From: Clostridia bacterium
GTDB lineage: Bacteria > Bacillota > Clostridia > Oscillospirales > CAG-272
Assembly: GCA_017518975.1 (NCBI GenBank)
Contig: JAFWTH010000124.1
Span: forward strand, 1 to 44,251
Reading direction: 5' to 3'
DNA length: 44,251 nt
Position numbers and translations under genes: made by a program
Shown here: piece by piece, positions 33,252-41,793 of the stretch
Layout of the letters: every line of letters starts with the position of its first letter
Numbering within the stretch: position 1 is the stretch's first letter
Notes under the pieces: generated by a model
What the model was told of the DNA's origin: nothing
What the model saw: the letters and a program-made list of their open reading frames with translations, nothing else
The model's database searches: none

Positions 33252-36200
33252 TCAATCATAATTGTCGAAGGCGTCAGCCGCCTCGTTGAGTTTCGTGACC
33301 GCATCGCCGAACAGGTCGGCGTCCGCGTCGGCGTAACTCTTCGCCGCGCTTCTGATCATCTCCGCGTCGCGCTTCTCGTAAGCGGTCTCGAACGCGTTGT
33401 AGAGCGGTCCGTATTTGTCTTTTTCGGAATCCGGTATACCGTCGAGGATCTCTTTCGCCTCGTCGAGCCGCTTCGTTCCGAGCGTCTGTCCGACGGAGAC
33501 CGTTTCAAGTCCGAACTCGGTGCGTTTTCTCGTGATCTCCTTGTTTATCGTCGGGACGTATCCGAGAAGCGTCTCGATCGGGTCGGCGAGTTCGTTGTAA
33601 ACGTTGTTGATCGAGAACGAAACGTAACGTTTGATGAAGTATTTGCCGGGGTACGACTGGTAGCCGCTCAGCGACTTGGACTGCTCCATGAGCTGTTCGT
33701 ACTCGTGCTGCGTCCAGCTCATCTCCTCGAGCGCCTCAAGGTTCGCCGTCGCGTACTTGGCTGCCTCGCCCATCAAGGCGATCAATTCGTTCGCGTAGGA
33801 CGACTGGAAATCCTTGTCCGTGTACCACTTCATGAACTCCCACGCTTTTTCCGTGTCGCGGCAGTCCTTCGGCATCGTCACCGGGTCGCCGCTCGTGTTG
33901 GCGGTGCGGTCGATCGTTCCGTCCGCCTGACGCGTTCCGGGGATCGGAGCGAAATCCCAGAGTCCCGCGAGCTCCGTCGCGTAAATTACGATGGAGTTGT
34001 AAGTGCCGGCGTAGCCGCCGATCAGAACGGGCATCTCGCCGGTCCTGAACCTGTTCGCTCCGTCGTATGCTATCGGCAGTCCGTATCTGGTGTACAGGCT
34101 CGCCATCATGTCGAACGCCTCGAGGCAGGCGTTGGAGTCGAAGTTGATCCTCATCCCGTTGTCCGCCCAGATCGTCGAGCCTCTCTGGAACGTCAGCGTC
34201 GCTAGGAGCGAGTCGCTCGGGGCGATACCCATATCCATGTTGTTGAACTGGAGCACCGGGATCATCGCGAGCAGGTCGTCCCACGTTTCCGGCACGGTGA
34301 GGTCGAGAGCCGCAAGGACGTCGGAGCGGTAGAAGAGCATATCCCATTCCTGACCGACCGGAAGTCCGTAGTAAGTTCCGTAGAGATTGAGATTGATGAA
34401 AGCGCTGGGCGAAAATCTCTTCTGGATCTCCTTGAAGTCGGAGAAACCCTCTTTAGTTTCTTCGTTATAGAGCGGGATCAGCGCTCCGCGGAGCGCGTAG
34501 TCCATGATATCGCCAGACGCGCCGGAGGCCGTCTGACCCGCCATACCCTCGAGCGCGATGTCGGGGCCGATGCCCGCGAGGATCGCAGGAAGGAGCGCGT
34601 CGCCTGCGACGAGCTTGAGGTTGACCGCCGTTCCCGTCGCGGGAGCGAACTTGTTGTTTATCTGCGTTCTGATGATCTGCGCCTGGTCGCGGCCCTTCGC
34701 GGTCCACGCGTCGAGAGTCGAGGTAGTGTCTGCGGAGAGGTCCTCGACGCCCATCGCGCCGTAGTCCGTGAAGAACGAGCCGAAGAACTGACCGAACTCG
34801 TAGCCCATCGCCTGGAAGAAGTTCGCCTCTTTCTGAGGGAGCTCGCCGCCCGCGGGCTGGATCACTATATAGTCGAGCTGGAGCGGCTGGTCCTTTGCAC
34901 TTATGACCCACGAACCGACCGTACCGAGCTGAGTTTTGAGATCGCTGAGGTTCTTCGCCACCTCGTCCTCGTTCGACCCCATCTTTTCCATGACGTTTGC
35001 CGCCTGTTCGAGAAGCGCCGTCATTTCCGAACGGCTCTTGCTGAACTCGCGCAGCTCGTCGATACACTGATTGAGTACCTTTGACTGAGCGTACAGATCC
35101 TTGATCGTCTCGGGCATGACGCGCTTGAAGCCGTAATCGCGGTACTCGTCCGGGTTGGCTCCGGTGAGCCGCAGGATCTGCAGGTAGTCCGCGTTCGCGC
35201 TCGACTGAACGTTCGAGACGCGTCTGATGATATCCGCCATGTCGCCGAGCGTCGTCTCGATGCGGACGGTGTGCTCGCCCTTGTCGAAGTAGAACTCGAG
35301 TGTCTCCTCGTTCGTGTCTTTCGCCTCGGTCACGTTCCAGCTGTTGCCGGAATAGAACCTGAGATTTCCGGCTTCCTTGTAAGGAAGTTCGCCGTCGACG
35401 AGGATCTTCCTCGAGACGAACACGCCCGACGAGAACGACTGCTTGTATTTGAGAACGACGGTGTAAAGACCCGGCGTTTCGATATCAAACGTGTATTCCG
35501 TCCACTGACCGTTCGCGTAACCCGAAGTGCCGTCGCCGATCGCGTTGAGCAGATACTTCGTCGCGTGCTGCGGCTCGGTGATCGCGGACGTTCTGTTGTT
35601 GTTGGGGAAAAGCGTCGCATCGGAAACGGCGCTCGGTTCCTCCGCCTGTATTTTTATGACGTCGGAGCCCGCCGCGTAACCCTTGCGCTCGTATTCCGCC
35701 TTGACTTCCTCGTACGTCGGAGTCTCCTCCGCGGGACAGAGGGTGATGTCGCCGAAATACGCCTCTTCTCTCTCCGCCTGAAGCGTCAGCTCGTTTTTGC
35801 CGGCTTCAAGATAGATCTCAAAGGGCTCGGAGTGCAGGCCGTCTCTGTCTGTGCAAACGTACTGCTGCCAGACGTGGTCGGGCTTCAGCGAGGGACGGAG
35901 CTCGTTGCCGGATCCGTCGACCTTGAAGCGCATCGTTCCGTCTTCCTGCTCTACGAATTCGTATTTCCAGATCTTTTTCATCTGGAGCAGACGCGCCTCG
36001 GAGAACGGGATCTTGTCGTTTATGTAAAGAAGTCTCTCCACGGCGTTTATCTTGTCCGACACGGTGCAGTAGTCGATCTTGAGGACGTACCGCCCCGTCT
36101 CGGGAACGTCGATCCCGAGCGTCACCTTTCCGGTGTCCGACGTGCGAAGCGCACGCCTCCCCTGGTGAGTTTCCTCGGACACCTCCGAGGTCGTCTTGTC

Positions 36201-36446
36201 GGCGATCACGGCGTCCGCCGCGTTGACGGTGACGGTCTTCGTCGCCGCCGGGGCGTCCTCGTGAAGCTCGTCGTACTTGTCGTAAGGGATCGCCGATATG
36301 ATGTTCAGTATCGACTGATTGACCCTCTCCTGCTCCTCCTCCGCAGCGGTTTTATCCGCCGCAAAGCCGGGCAGGGACAAGATACCCGCCGCAGTCACCG
36401 CCGCAAGGAACGCCGAAATGATCCTGCGGCAATTCTTTTTTGTCAT
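33252..36446 (-). CDS. Giant secreted solute-binding protein with two carbohydrate-binding-like domains
   Basis: A 1064-residue family-1 extracellular substrate-binding protein. A signal peptide (about 1-29, ending GFAA) lacks a lipobox Cys. Two beta-sandwich modules follow (about 65-250 with TGRYVLKIDYCTVSD and EIYLEAGKNELTLQAE, and about 270-440 with WTEYTFDIETPGLYTVVLKYK and GEHTVRIETTL), resembling CBM35/6-like domains. A helical linker (about 445-545) leads to the binding-protein fold (about 610-960: VNLKLVAGDALLPAILAGIGPDI, YGTYYGLPVGQEWDMLFYRSDVL, VPETWDDLLAMIPVL) and a helical tail. Usual SBPs have about 430 residues. It is the first gene of the operon and is expected to deliver oligosaccharides to the permeases. 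Confidence 0.88.
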   Translation of the reverse strand: MTKKNCRRIISAFLAAVTAAGILSLPGFAADKTAAEEEQERVNQSILNIISAIPYDKYDELHEDAPAATKTVTVNAADAVIADKTTSEVSEETHQGRRALRTSDTGKVTLGIDVPETGRYVLKIDYCTVSDKINAVERLLYINDKIPFSEARLLQMKKIWKYEFVEQEDGTMRFKVDGSGNELRPSLKPDHVWQQYVCTDRDGLHSEPFEIYLEAGKNELTLQAEREEAYFGDITLCPAEETPTYEEVKAEYERKGYAAGSDVIKIQAEEPSAVSDATLFPNNNRTSAITEPQHATKYLLNAIGDGTSGYANGQWTEYTFDIETPGLYTVVLKYKQSFSSGVFVSRKILVDGELPYKEAGNLRFYSGNSWNVTEAKDTNEETLEFYFDKGEHTVRIETTLGDMADIIRRVSNVQSSANADYLQILRLTGANPDEYRDYGFKRVMPETIKDLYAQSKVLNQCIDELREFSKSRSEMTALLEQAANVMEKMGSNEDEVAKNLSDLKTQLGTVGSWVISAKDQPLQLDYIVIQPAGGELPQKEANFFQAMGYEFGQFFGSFFTDYGAMGVEDLSADTTSTLDAWTAKGRDQAQIIRTQINNKFAPATGTAVNLKLVAGDALLPAILAGIGPDIALEGMAGQTASGASGDIMDYALRGALIPLYNEETKEGFSDFKEIQKRFSPSAFINLNLYGTYYGLPVGQEWDMLFYRSDVLAALDLTVPETWDDLLAMIPVLQFNNMDMGIAPSDSLLATLTFQRGSTIWADNGMRINFDSNACLEAFDMMASLYTRYGLPIAYDGANRFRTGEMPVLIGGYAGTYNSIVIYATELAGLWDFAPIPGTRQADGTIDRTANTSGDPVTMPKDCRDTEKAWEFMKWYTDKDFQSSYANELIALMGEAAKYATANLEALEEMSWTQHEYEQLMEQSKSLSGYQSYPGKYFIKRYVSFSINNVYNELADPIETLLGYVPTINKEITRKRTEFGLETVSVGQTLGTKRLDEAKEILDGIPDSEKDKYGPLYNAFETAYEKRDAEMIRSAAKSYADADADLFGDAVTKLNEAADAFDNYD

Positions 36447-36691
36447 GGCACTCTCCGTTCTGCCGGCGTCCGCCGGCTGATGTTGATTCCGGTCCTCCGA
36501 GGGTGGCGGAGAACCGTTGAAAAAAGTACTTATCGTCCGCGCCGGACGGGGGATCTCGACGATTTTCGCGGAGAAAAAAGAATGCCGGCTCTCCGGCGGT
36601 GTCCGCTTTTGTCAAAGTCCATAATACCGTCCTTAAACGGCGCGAATCCCCGGTCCGCTGTCCGCGATCTCGCGGCGCGCCCCGGGAATGT
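36447..36691 (-). promoter_or_regulatory. Structured 5' leader of the SBP operon
   Basis: About 245 nt lie between the promoter and the ATG. A minus-strand hairpin GCCGG-AGAG-CCGGC (36597-36584) is followed by ATTC and six T residues, which looks like an intrinsic terminator inside the leader. A second hairpin, GCCGGC-GGAC-GCCGGC, sits just before the SD. No known riboswitch class was recognised. Attenuation is an inference. Confidence 0.45.
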
Positions 36692-36697
36692 GCCTAC

Positions 36698-36726
36698 ATA
36701 TTATCATATATATATAAGAAAGTCAA
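36698..36726 (-). promoter_or_regulatory. Promoter of the SBP/permease/DUF5696 operon
   Basis: On the minus strand TTGACT (36726-36721), a 17-bp spacer and TAATAT (36703-36698), with TG one base before the -10 box (extended -10). The surrounding DNA is markedly AT-rich. The start would be near 36691. Confidence 0.7.
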
Positions 36727-37195
36727 GCGAAAAAACCGCCGTACCCCGCGCGGCGTATGGAAAAACCGCGCTTTCGCGCCGGGTTTTTCCTCCTCTTTTC
36801 GTCCGCCGGCGACGACCCGTTTTCACGAAGAACGTTTACGGAAGTGTTTTTTCGCACGGTCGGAGCAGTGAAAAAACGACGCTTCCCGCTATTTCCGTCG
36901 GCGCCGTTTTCCCTTTATTTTATAGGGATTTCGGGCATTTCTGACACGAAGCGCAACTCTGTTTCGCGCCGTCAAAAAACGCATTGAGATCCGTGCTTTT
37001 CGCCCGCGGTGCGTTTAGTATCATACGCACAAAAAAACCGTCGTCATTTTGTGCATCTTGTATGTTTTTCGGGCTGAAATTTCTAACCGTGTACATTTTG
37101 CACAAATCGCGTTTCAAGGCCGTTTTTTGACCTTTCAGAGCCGGATTTATCCATTTTTGGTAAACTTGCTTTTTTACGGCTTGAATGTCTCCGCC
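36727..37195. other. Intergenic region without a recognisable gene
   Basis: It holds open frames without RBS or familiar sequence. A GGAAAAACC/GGTTTTTCC inverted repeat around GCGC-TTTC-GCGC (about 36759-36790) could be a terminator. A TGCGT/ACGCA inverted repeat lies near 37010-37030, followed by an A-run. Nothing else was identified. Confidence 0.4.
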
Positions 37196-37595
37196 TCACC
37201 TCATCCGAGTCCTTTGGACCCACCTTCCCCTCAAGGGGAAGGCTATAGATTCTTCGACTCCGCTCGTTTTACTCGCTTCGCTCAGAATGACACGGTAATG
37301 AAGAAAATGAGTCCGTAAAATTCCGCGGCTCAGCGGAATTTTATCCTGCTTGCGAAGCAAGCAGACGCTTCGCTCAGAATGACACGATAATGAAGAAAAC
37401 ATGTCATCCTGAGCGAGTGCGTTAGCACGAGTCGAAGGATCTACTATAGGCGAACCGATAACAAAAAGCCTTCCCCTCGAGGGTAGCGAAGCGCACGGCG
37501 CGGTAGTGAATGACAGCCCGGGGGGCTGTCAGAGCCGCGCCTGACCGAACCCCGCAGGGTAGACAAGGTGGGTCCGAAGGACCCGGATGAGGTGA
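37196..37595. mobile_element. 400-bp MITE-like element with 31-bp inverted ends (copy B)
   Basis: The left end (37196-37226) and right end (37565-37595) are inverted copies matching at 29 of 31 bases, starting TCACCTCATCC. CCGCC occurs immediately outside both ends (37191-37195 and 37596-37600), a likely 5-bp target duplication. The inside carries the hairpins shared with the element at 23880, a TGTCATCCTGAGCGAG module inverted to the GCTCAGAATGACA module, and a CAGCCCGGGGGGCTG palindrome. It has no protein gene of its own, so a transposase must act in trans. Confidence 0.75.
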
Positions 37596-37624
37596 CCGCC
37601 GCCAAACGAAAAGGGTCTGCGTTT

Positions 37625-38245
37625 TCACCGCATACCCCCGTTATTTATCTCCTCGACCGCTTTTTTGTACGCGGGTCTGTCGGCGACGACGTTGATCGCG
37701 GACAGGAGCGCGCCGGACGTCATCCCGGGCGGAAGCCCGAAGTAAGCTGCAAGCCGGTCCCGCGCCCCCGCCGCGCCGTCCGCTCCGCTGAATCCGTCCG
37801 CGTAAAGATCTCCCTTGGTGACCCGCTCGCGCGGAGGCGCCTCGCCGCCCTCCTTCAAGAGGTGCGGATTCTGCCTGACGAGCGTTTCAAAAACCTCGCG
37901 CAGAACGGCCGCGCCGACCCCCTCGACTCCGAGGATCCCCTCCTTCGAGGGCGTCTTCTTCCTTTTTTCCCTGCCGGGAACGCGCGGAACGTAGACCGCG
38001 TATATCTTTTCCTTGTCAACGACGCCGTTCAGAAACGCGCGGATAACGCCGCCCGCCTTGTCGCTGTCGCACAGAACGACGACGCCGTTTTCCGATATCC
38101 GTTTTATAAGCGCGCGCTTCTCGGCGTCGCGGAAGACGCCGAACCCGTCCGTCGTGACGACCGCGGCGTCGACGACGGAACAAAGCGCCGCCTTGTCGTA
38201 CTTTCCCTCGACGACGACCGGGACCGAAAGCGCTATCTTCTCCAC
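37625..38245 (-). CDS. rnmV: Ribonuclease M5 (TOPRIM, 5S rRNA maturation)
   Basis: About 206 residues from GTG 38245. The TOPRIM domain holds VVVEGKYDK (Glu 13) and LCDSDKAG (Asp 60, Asp 62). KKTPSKEGILGVEGV is the family phrase linking to the C-terminal DUF4093 domain. RNase M5 trims both ends of 5S rRNA precursor with L18 in Firmicutes. The GTG has SD GGGAGG 6 nt upstream and lies inside the 3' end of holA, overlapping it by 13 bp. A start at 38287 would lack that RBS. The common partner rsmA is not next to it; a MITE-like element follows instead. Confidence 0.85.
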   Translation of the reverse strand: MEKIALSVPVVVEGKYDKAALCSVVDAAVVTTDGFGVFRDAEKRALIKRISENGVVVLCDSDKAGGVIRAFLNGVVDKEKIYAVYVPRVPGREKRKKTPSKEGILGVEGVGAAVLREVFETLVRQNPHLLKEGGEAPPRERVTKGDLYADGFSGADGAAGARDRLAAYFGLPPGMTSGALLSAINVVADRPAYKKAVEEINNGGMR

Positions 38246-39363
38246 GACGCGCCTCCCGTTTTTGCCGCCGCGGCGGACGCCGCGCAAACGAGCATTTCAA
38301 GCGGCGCGTAGCCGGTGTTCGAACTCGTTTTCATCCTTTTGTCCGTCTCCGCGCAAAGGGAAAGAGCGCGGATCAGGCGCTCCTGAGAGACGCCCCTCAC
38401 GGCGTTGACGTAAAGTCTCGCGCGGTACTCGTTCATTTTGAGTTTCTTTGCGATCCCGTCCGACGTCTCGCCCTCTTTTACGAACTGAGAGATCGCGCAC
38501 AGATCGGCTATCACGCCGGAGATCCCCGCGAGCAGTTTTATCGGCGGTTCCGCCCGTTTTATCGCTCTGCCGAGGCACTCGAGAGCCGTCTTTCTGTCCC
38601 CTCTCATCACCGCGTTCGAAAGCGCGAACGCATCCTCCTCGGGGGAAAGCGCCGCCGACTCTCTGACGGCGTCGACCGTGAGAGCGCTGTCGCCGCGGCA
38701 CTTCGCGAGGACGCACGCTTTCTCGATCTCCGAGGAAAGGCGGTACATCTCGCGGCCGCAAAGGCGGATGAGTTCGCGAAGAGCCGCGGGATCCGCTCCG
38801 ATCCCGTGCTCCCGAACGTGTCTGCCGAGCCATGGGATCAGACGCGGCTCGCCGAGAAGCGGAACGTATGCGAGCTTCAGCGCCGGAGCAAACCGCGCCG
38901 ACTCCGCCGTCGCATAGCCCCCCTTCGTCGCACCGTCGATCGCTCCCGAGGGAACGAACAGGACGAAGACGGTCTCCGGATACTCGGACAGGTGAGAGAT
39001 CGTCTCGATCAGCGCGTCCATCTCACCCTCTTTTTTTGACGGGAGGGCGTTGAGCCGAAGCATCACGAATCGGTGTGACCCCATCATCGGAAACGCCGCG
39101 ATCGCGTCGAGCAGCGCGGAAGGCGAATACGAATCCTCGTCGAGGTCGGCCTCGTTCATCTCCGGGATCTGTGAGTCGGCGAGCGCGGCACGGCGAATCT
39201 GCTCCGCGTAGTGGCGCTTGAGATAATCCTCTTCGCCGAAGAAAAAGTACCCTCCCGACGGCGCCTTGATCTCCGCTTTGATCTGCGTCTCGCTCAGGAG
39301 CGCCGCGTTCGGCGCGGGTTTCTTCCTGTTTTCTTTCTTATCTTTCTTTTTTTCCTCGCTCAC
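38233..39363 (-). CDS. holA: DNA polymerase III subunit delta
   Basis: A 376-residue clamp-loader delta subunit. It matches the family in YFFFGEEDYLKRHYAEQIR near residue 38, PMMGSHRFVMLRLNALP, FVLFVPSGAID, the helical domain with PALKLAYVPLLGEPRLIPWLGRHVREHGIGADPAALRELIRLCGREMYRLSSEIEKA, and C-terminal helices with ISGVIADLCAISQFV. The subunit opens the sliding clamp. An unusually Lys/Glu-rich 30-residue extension leads the protein. The start codon is GTG (39363) with SD AAAGGAGGGG 2-3 nt off the usual spacing. The gene overlaps rnmV by 13 bp. Confidence 0.88.
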   Translation of the reverse strand: MSEEKKKDKKENRKKPAPNAALLSETQIKAEIKAPSGGYFFFGEEDYLKRHYAEQIRRAALADSQIPEMNEADLDEDSYSPSALLDAIAAFPMMGSHRFVMLRLNALPSKKEGEMDALIETISHLSEYPETVFVLFVPSGAIDGATKGGYATAESARFAPALKLAYVPLLGEPRLIPWLGRHVREHGIGADPAALRELIRLCGREMYRLSSEIEKACVLAKCRGDSALTVDAVRESAALSPEEDAFALSNAVMRGDRKTALECLGRAIKRAEPPIKLLAGISGVIADLCAISQFVKEGETSDGIAKKLKMNEYRARLYVNAVRGVSQERLIRALSLCAETDKRMKTSSNTGYAPLEMLVCAASAAAAKTGGASWRR

Positions 39364-39390
39364 GTCCCCTCCTCCTTTCTTCGGATTCAG

Positions 39391-39415
39391 ACAAAAGGGG
39401 ACGTCGTCAGGCGTC
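39391..39415 (-). terminator. Terminator of the PH-domain gene
   Basis: On the minus strand GGGGACG and CGTCCCC pair around an 8-nt loop and are followed by TTTTGTCT. Confidence 0.75.
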
Positions 39416-39428
39416 CCCCGATAATCGA

Positions 39429-39836
39429 TTAATGGATATCGTCGGTATCATCGTCGTCAAGATCGTCGTCGTCCATGCTAACGCTTGAGTACTCGCCGAT
39501 CCTGATCCTGCGGTTGATCTTCATCTCCTCAACGTATTTGTGGAGCATTTCCTTGACGTCTTTAGGTTTTTTGACGTTTTTGAGTTCGATCTTCGGAGCG
39601 GATTTGTCCGACGATATGACGGTGACCGTACCGACGCCGAACATCCTCTGCCAGAGATTTCTCTTCATGCTGATATCGCGAATGCGGTAGAGGACGACCT
39701 CCTCGTCCTTGATGCTGAAAAAACCGGTCTCCAGAAACAGTCTGTCCTCGGAAAGAGCGTACCTCGTAAAGCTTAGAGGCATGCCGAGGTGCCTTTTGCG
39801 GTCCTTCCATTTGTACTGATCCCCTTTGAATCCCAT
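39429..39836 (-). CDS. Bacterial PH-domain (bPH2/DUF304-like) protein
   Basis: A 135-residue protein. The first ~115 residues have the bacterial PH pattern: FTRYALSEDRLFLETGFFSIKDEEVVLYRIRDISMKRNLWQRMFGVGTVTVISSDKSAPKIELKNVKKPKDVKEML. A very acidic tail (about 122-134, mostly Asp) ends the protein. Such proteins usually sit at the membrane, but no transmembrane helix is present here, so it may be a soluble or peripheral member. ATG 39836 has SD GGAGG 6 nt upstream. Monocistronic between its own promoter and terminator. Function unknown. Confidence 0.78.
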   Translation of the reverse strand: MGFKGDQYKWKDRKRHLGMPLSFTRYALSEDRLFLETGFFSIKDEEVVLYRIRDISMKRNLWQRMFGVGTVTVISSDKSAPKIELKNVKKPKDVKEMLHKYVEEMKINRRIRIGEYSSVSMDDDDLDDDDTDDIH

Positions 39837-39887
39837 CTTGCGCCTCCGTTTTTCATCGCCGCTCCGCGGCGTCGTTTTCACGTTGTT

Positions 39888-39916
39888 ATTTTACCATATT
39901 GAACGTTTTTTTACAA
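39888..39916 (-). promoter_or_regulatory. Promoter of the PH-domain gene
   Basis: On the minus strand TTGTAA (39916-39911), a 17-bp spacer and TAAAAT (39893-39888), preceded by TGG (extended -10). The -10 region is the same TATGGTAAAAT as at spo0A. Confidence 0.6.
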
Positions 39917-40023
39917 GTGGGGTCCGTAAAGTCATACCGTCCGTATTTCCCGAATATCTATACACCGAAAACTATCGCCCCCTTCGCGCCGCGGCGCGCC
40001 TGGGAGCATGAAAGAGGCGTATT

Positions 40024-41586
40024 ATGGATAAGAAGATCACAAGGCGCGCGCCATCCGGACGCGTGTCGGAAACGGGGATCTCAACGCGGGTGCCCCACGA
40101 GGTGACGGACGAGGTCGTCCTTCCCGACTATCTGCCGCCCGTCGGCAGGATCGTCTCCTTTTCGGCGGCGGCGCTCGACGAGAACCGGTTTTTGGACCCG
40201 CCCGCCCTCGAGACGTCGGGACTTCTCGCATGCTCGGTCACGTACGCGGGAGACGGCGGCGAGATCGTATCGTACCCGGTCAACTGCGATTTCTCGTTAA
40301 AGATCCCCGTCGGCGACGCGGGAGACGGAGAGACGGCTCAATCTTTCTTCGTCAGAACGGACGTCGAATCGTCCGTATGCCGCGCAACGGCGCCGCGAAA
40401 GGTATCCGTCTCGGCAAAGCTCACCACCTCGGTCTTTTCGGTGAGATCCTCCGACGTGACCGCGCGCGTCGCCGCGGACGGCGGGGAACGGGAAAACGAG
40501 GCGTCGGTCGAATACAGATCCGCGGACGTGCCGTCCTCGTCCGTCGTTTTCCTCAAAAAGACGGGAGAAACGACCGGGGAAGTACCCGTTCCCGTGCGCG
40601 GCGCGGAGGACGGGGAGCAGACGAAGATCATAAACTGCGCGGGAACGTCGTACGTCACGGGAGTCTCGCCCGCGCCCGATTCGGTCACGGTCAGGGGCGA
40701 GACGGTCGTCTCGTGCCTCGTTCTGACTCCTGACGGGGAATACAAGACCGTCTCGGCAAAAGCGCCGTTTGAGGAAAAACTCCCGGCGGACTTTGCCGTC
40801 CCTCCGGAAGGAGAGCCGGGAGCCGCGGCGTTCGTCCGGTGCGCGTCGGTCAACGTGAGCGAAGCGGGAGGCGTCTACGTCTTCTCCGCGGAGCACGACG
40901 TCGACGCGGAGCTCTGGCACACGGCGTCCACACCCGCCGCGACGGACGCGTTCAGCACCGAATTCGCCTCCGAAGTCATGACGCGGGAGACCTGCCCCGT
41001 GACGTTCTGCGGCGGCGTCGCCTCAACGTTCTCGGCGTCGGGTTCCGCGCGTATGCCCGGAGGCGGCGACCGTTTCGTCATATCGACCTGTTCCCGCGCG
41101 ACGCCCGTCTCGTCGGAAGTCACGGAGAACGGGACTCTCATACTGTCGGGCCAGTGCACGGTCACCGCCGCGGTCGCGGGGGACGGGAAGGCGGAACCGG
41201 TCGACGTCACTTTCCCCGTCCGGTTCGAGTATCCGCTCAGACGGGCGTGCGATAAGCCGACCGTCAGATGGGACGCCGCAGTCGTATCTGCCGACGCGAG
41301 ACCGGACGGAGAACGGCTGAACGTAACGGCGGAGATCGCCGTCTCCGCCGCCGTGACGGAAACGGGAAAGATCCAGACGGTCGAGACGGTAAAAACGGAC
41401 GAAAAAGACCCGGTTTCCGTTCGCCGGTCGTCCGTGCGCGTCTTTTTCCCCGACGGGGAAACGTCGGAGTGGGACGTACTGAAAAAATTCCGTGCCGACC
41501 CCGACGACGTTACGGTCCTGCGCGGCGCCGACGACCCGACGTCGCCTCTGCCGAAAAGCGCAGCGGTGATCGTCAACGGCCGCTGA
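40024..41586 (+). CDS. SPOCS (DUF3794) domain protein, SipL-like with degenerate LysM end
   Basis: A 520-residue protein built of repeated beta-rich DUF3794/SPOCS units. Recognisable segments are VLPDYLPPVGRIVSFSA, GLLACSVTYAGDGGEIVSYPVNCDFSLKIPV, APDSVTVRGETVVSCLVLTPDGEYKTVSAKAPFEEKLP, and a third unit with GTLILSGQCTVTAAV. The end, SEWDVLKKFRADPDDVTVLRG followed by KSAAVIVNGR, reads like a worn LysM domain (W-D-x-x-K-K-F). SipL-type proteins link the forespore surface protein SpoIVA to the coat in clostridia, so expression in the mother cell is likely. It has no signal peptide. AGAGG lies 8 nt from the ATG. It is a lone gene ending at a strong terminator. Confidence 0.75.
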   Translation: MDKKITRRAPSGRVSETGISTRVPHEVTDEVVLPDYLPPVGRIVSFSAAALDENRFLDPPALETSGLLACSVTYAGDGGEIVSYPVNCDFSLKIPVGDAGDGETAQSFFVRTDVESSVCRATAPRKVSVSAKLTTSVFSVRSSDVTARVAADGGERENEASVEYRSADVPSSSVVFLKKTGETTGEVPVPVRGAEDGEQTKIINCAGTSYVTGVSPAPDSVTVRGETVVSCLVLTPDGEYKTVSAKAPFEEKLPADFAVPPEGEPGAAAFVRCASVNVSEAGGVYVFSAEHDVDAELWHTASTPAATDAFSTEFASEVMTRETCPVTFCGGVASTFSASGSARMPGGGDRFVISTCSRATPVSSEVTENGTLILSGQCTVTAAVAGDGKAEPVDVTFPVRFEYPLRRACDKPTVRWDAAVVSADARPDGERLNVTAEIAVSAAVTETGKIQTVETVKTDEKDPVSVRRSSVRVFFPDGETSEWDVLKKFRADPDDVTVLRGADDPTSPLPKSAAVIVNGR

Positions 41587-41687
41587 ACGGACCGTCCGTT
41601 CGGGCGCGGACCCGCCGTTTTCGTCCGCGGCTCAGAATCCGAAAAAATTTTTCCGGATCAGCCCGAAAAAAGCGGTTACATATTATG

Positions 41688-41718
41688 ATTCCCGCGCGAG
41701 ACAGCGCGGGAATTTTTT
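41688..41718 (+). terminator. Intrinsic terminator after the SPOCS gene
   Basis: ATTCCCGCGC, loop GAGACA and GCGCGGGAAT are followed by five T residues. Confidence 0.88.
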
Positions 41719-41733
41719 CTCGGCAAAAAGATA

Positions 41734-41762
41734 TTGACAAACATTTCGGGATAAATTATAAT
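41734..41762 (+). promoter_or_regulatory. Perfect consensus sigma-A promoter of nfeD-SPFH
   Basis: TTGACA (41734-41739), exactly 17 bp, TATAAT (41757-41762). The start near 41769 gives a very short leader of about 25 nt that begins close to the AGGAGG SD. Confidence 0.9.
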
Positions 41763-41793
41763 ATGCGAAAGCCAAAATCAAGGAGGTGATTTG

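Noticed and set aside
35271..36944. 557-codon open frame on the plus strand
   Set aside because: It lies antisense to the solute-binding protein and its leader. The SBP frame has a signal peptide and family motifs, this one has none.
37049..37318. 89-codon plus-strand frame near the MITE
   Set aside because: It has no RBS and reads into the element's left terminal repeat; no recognisable protein features.
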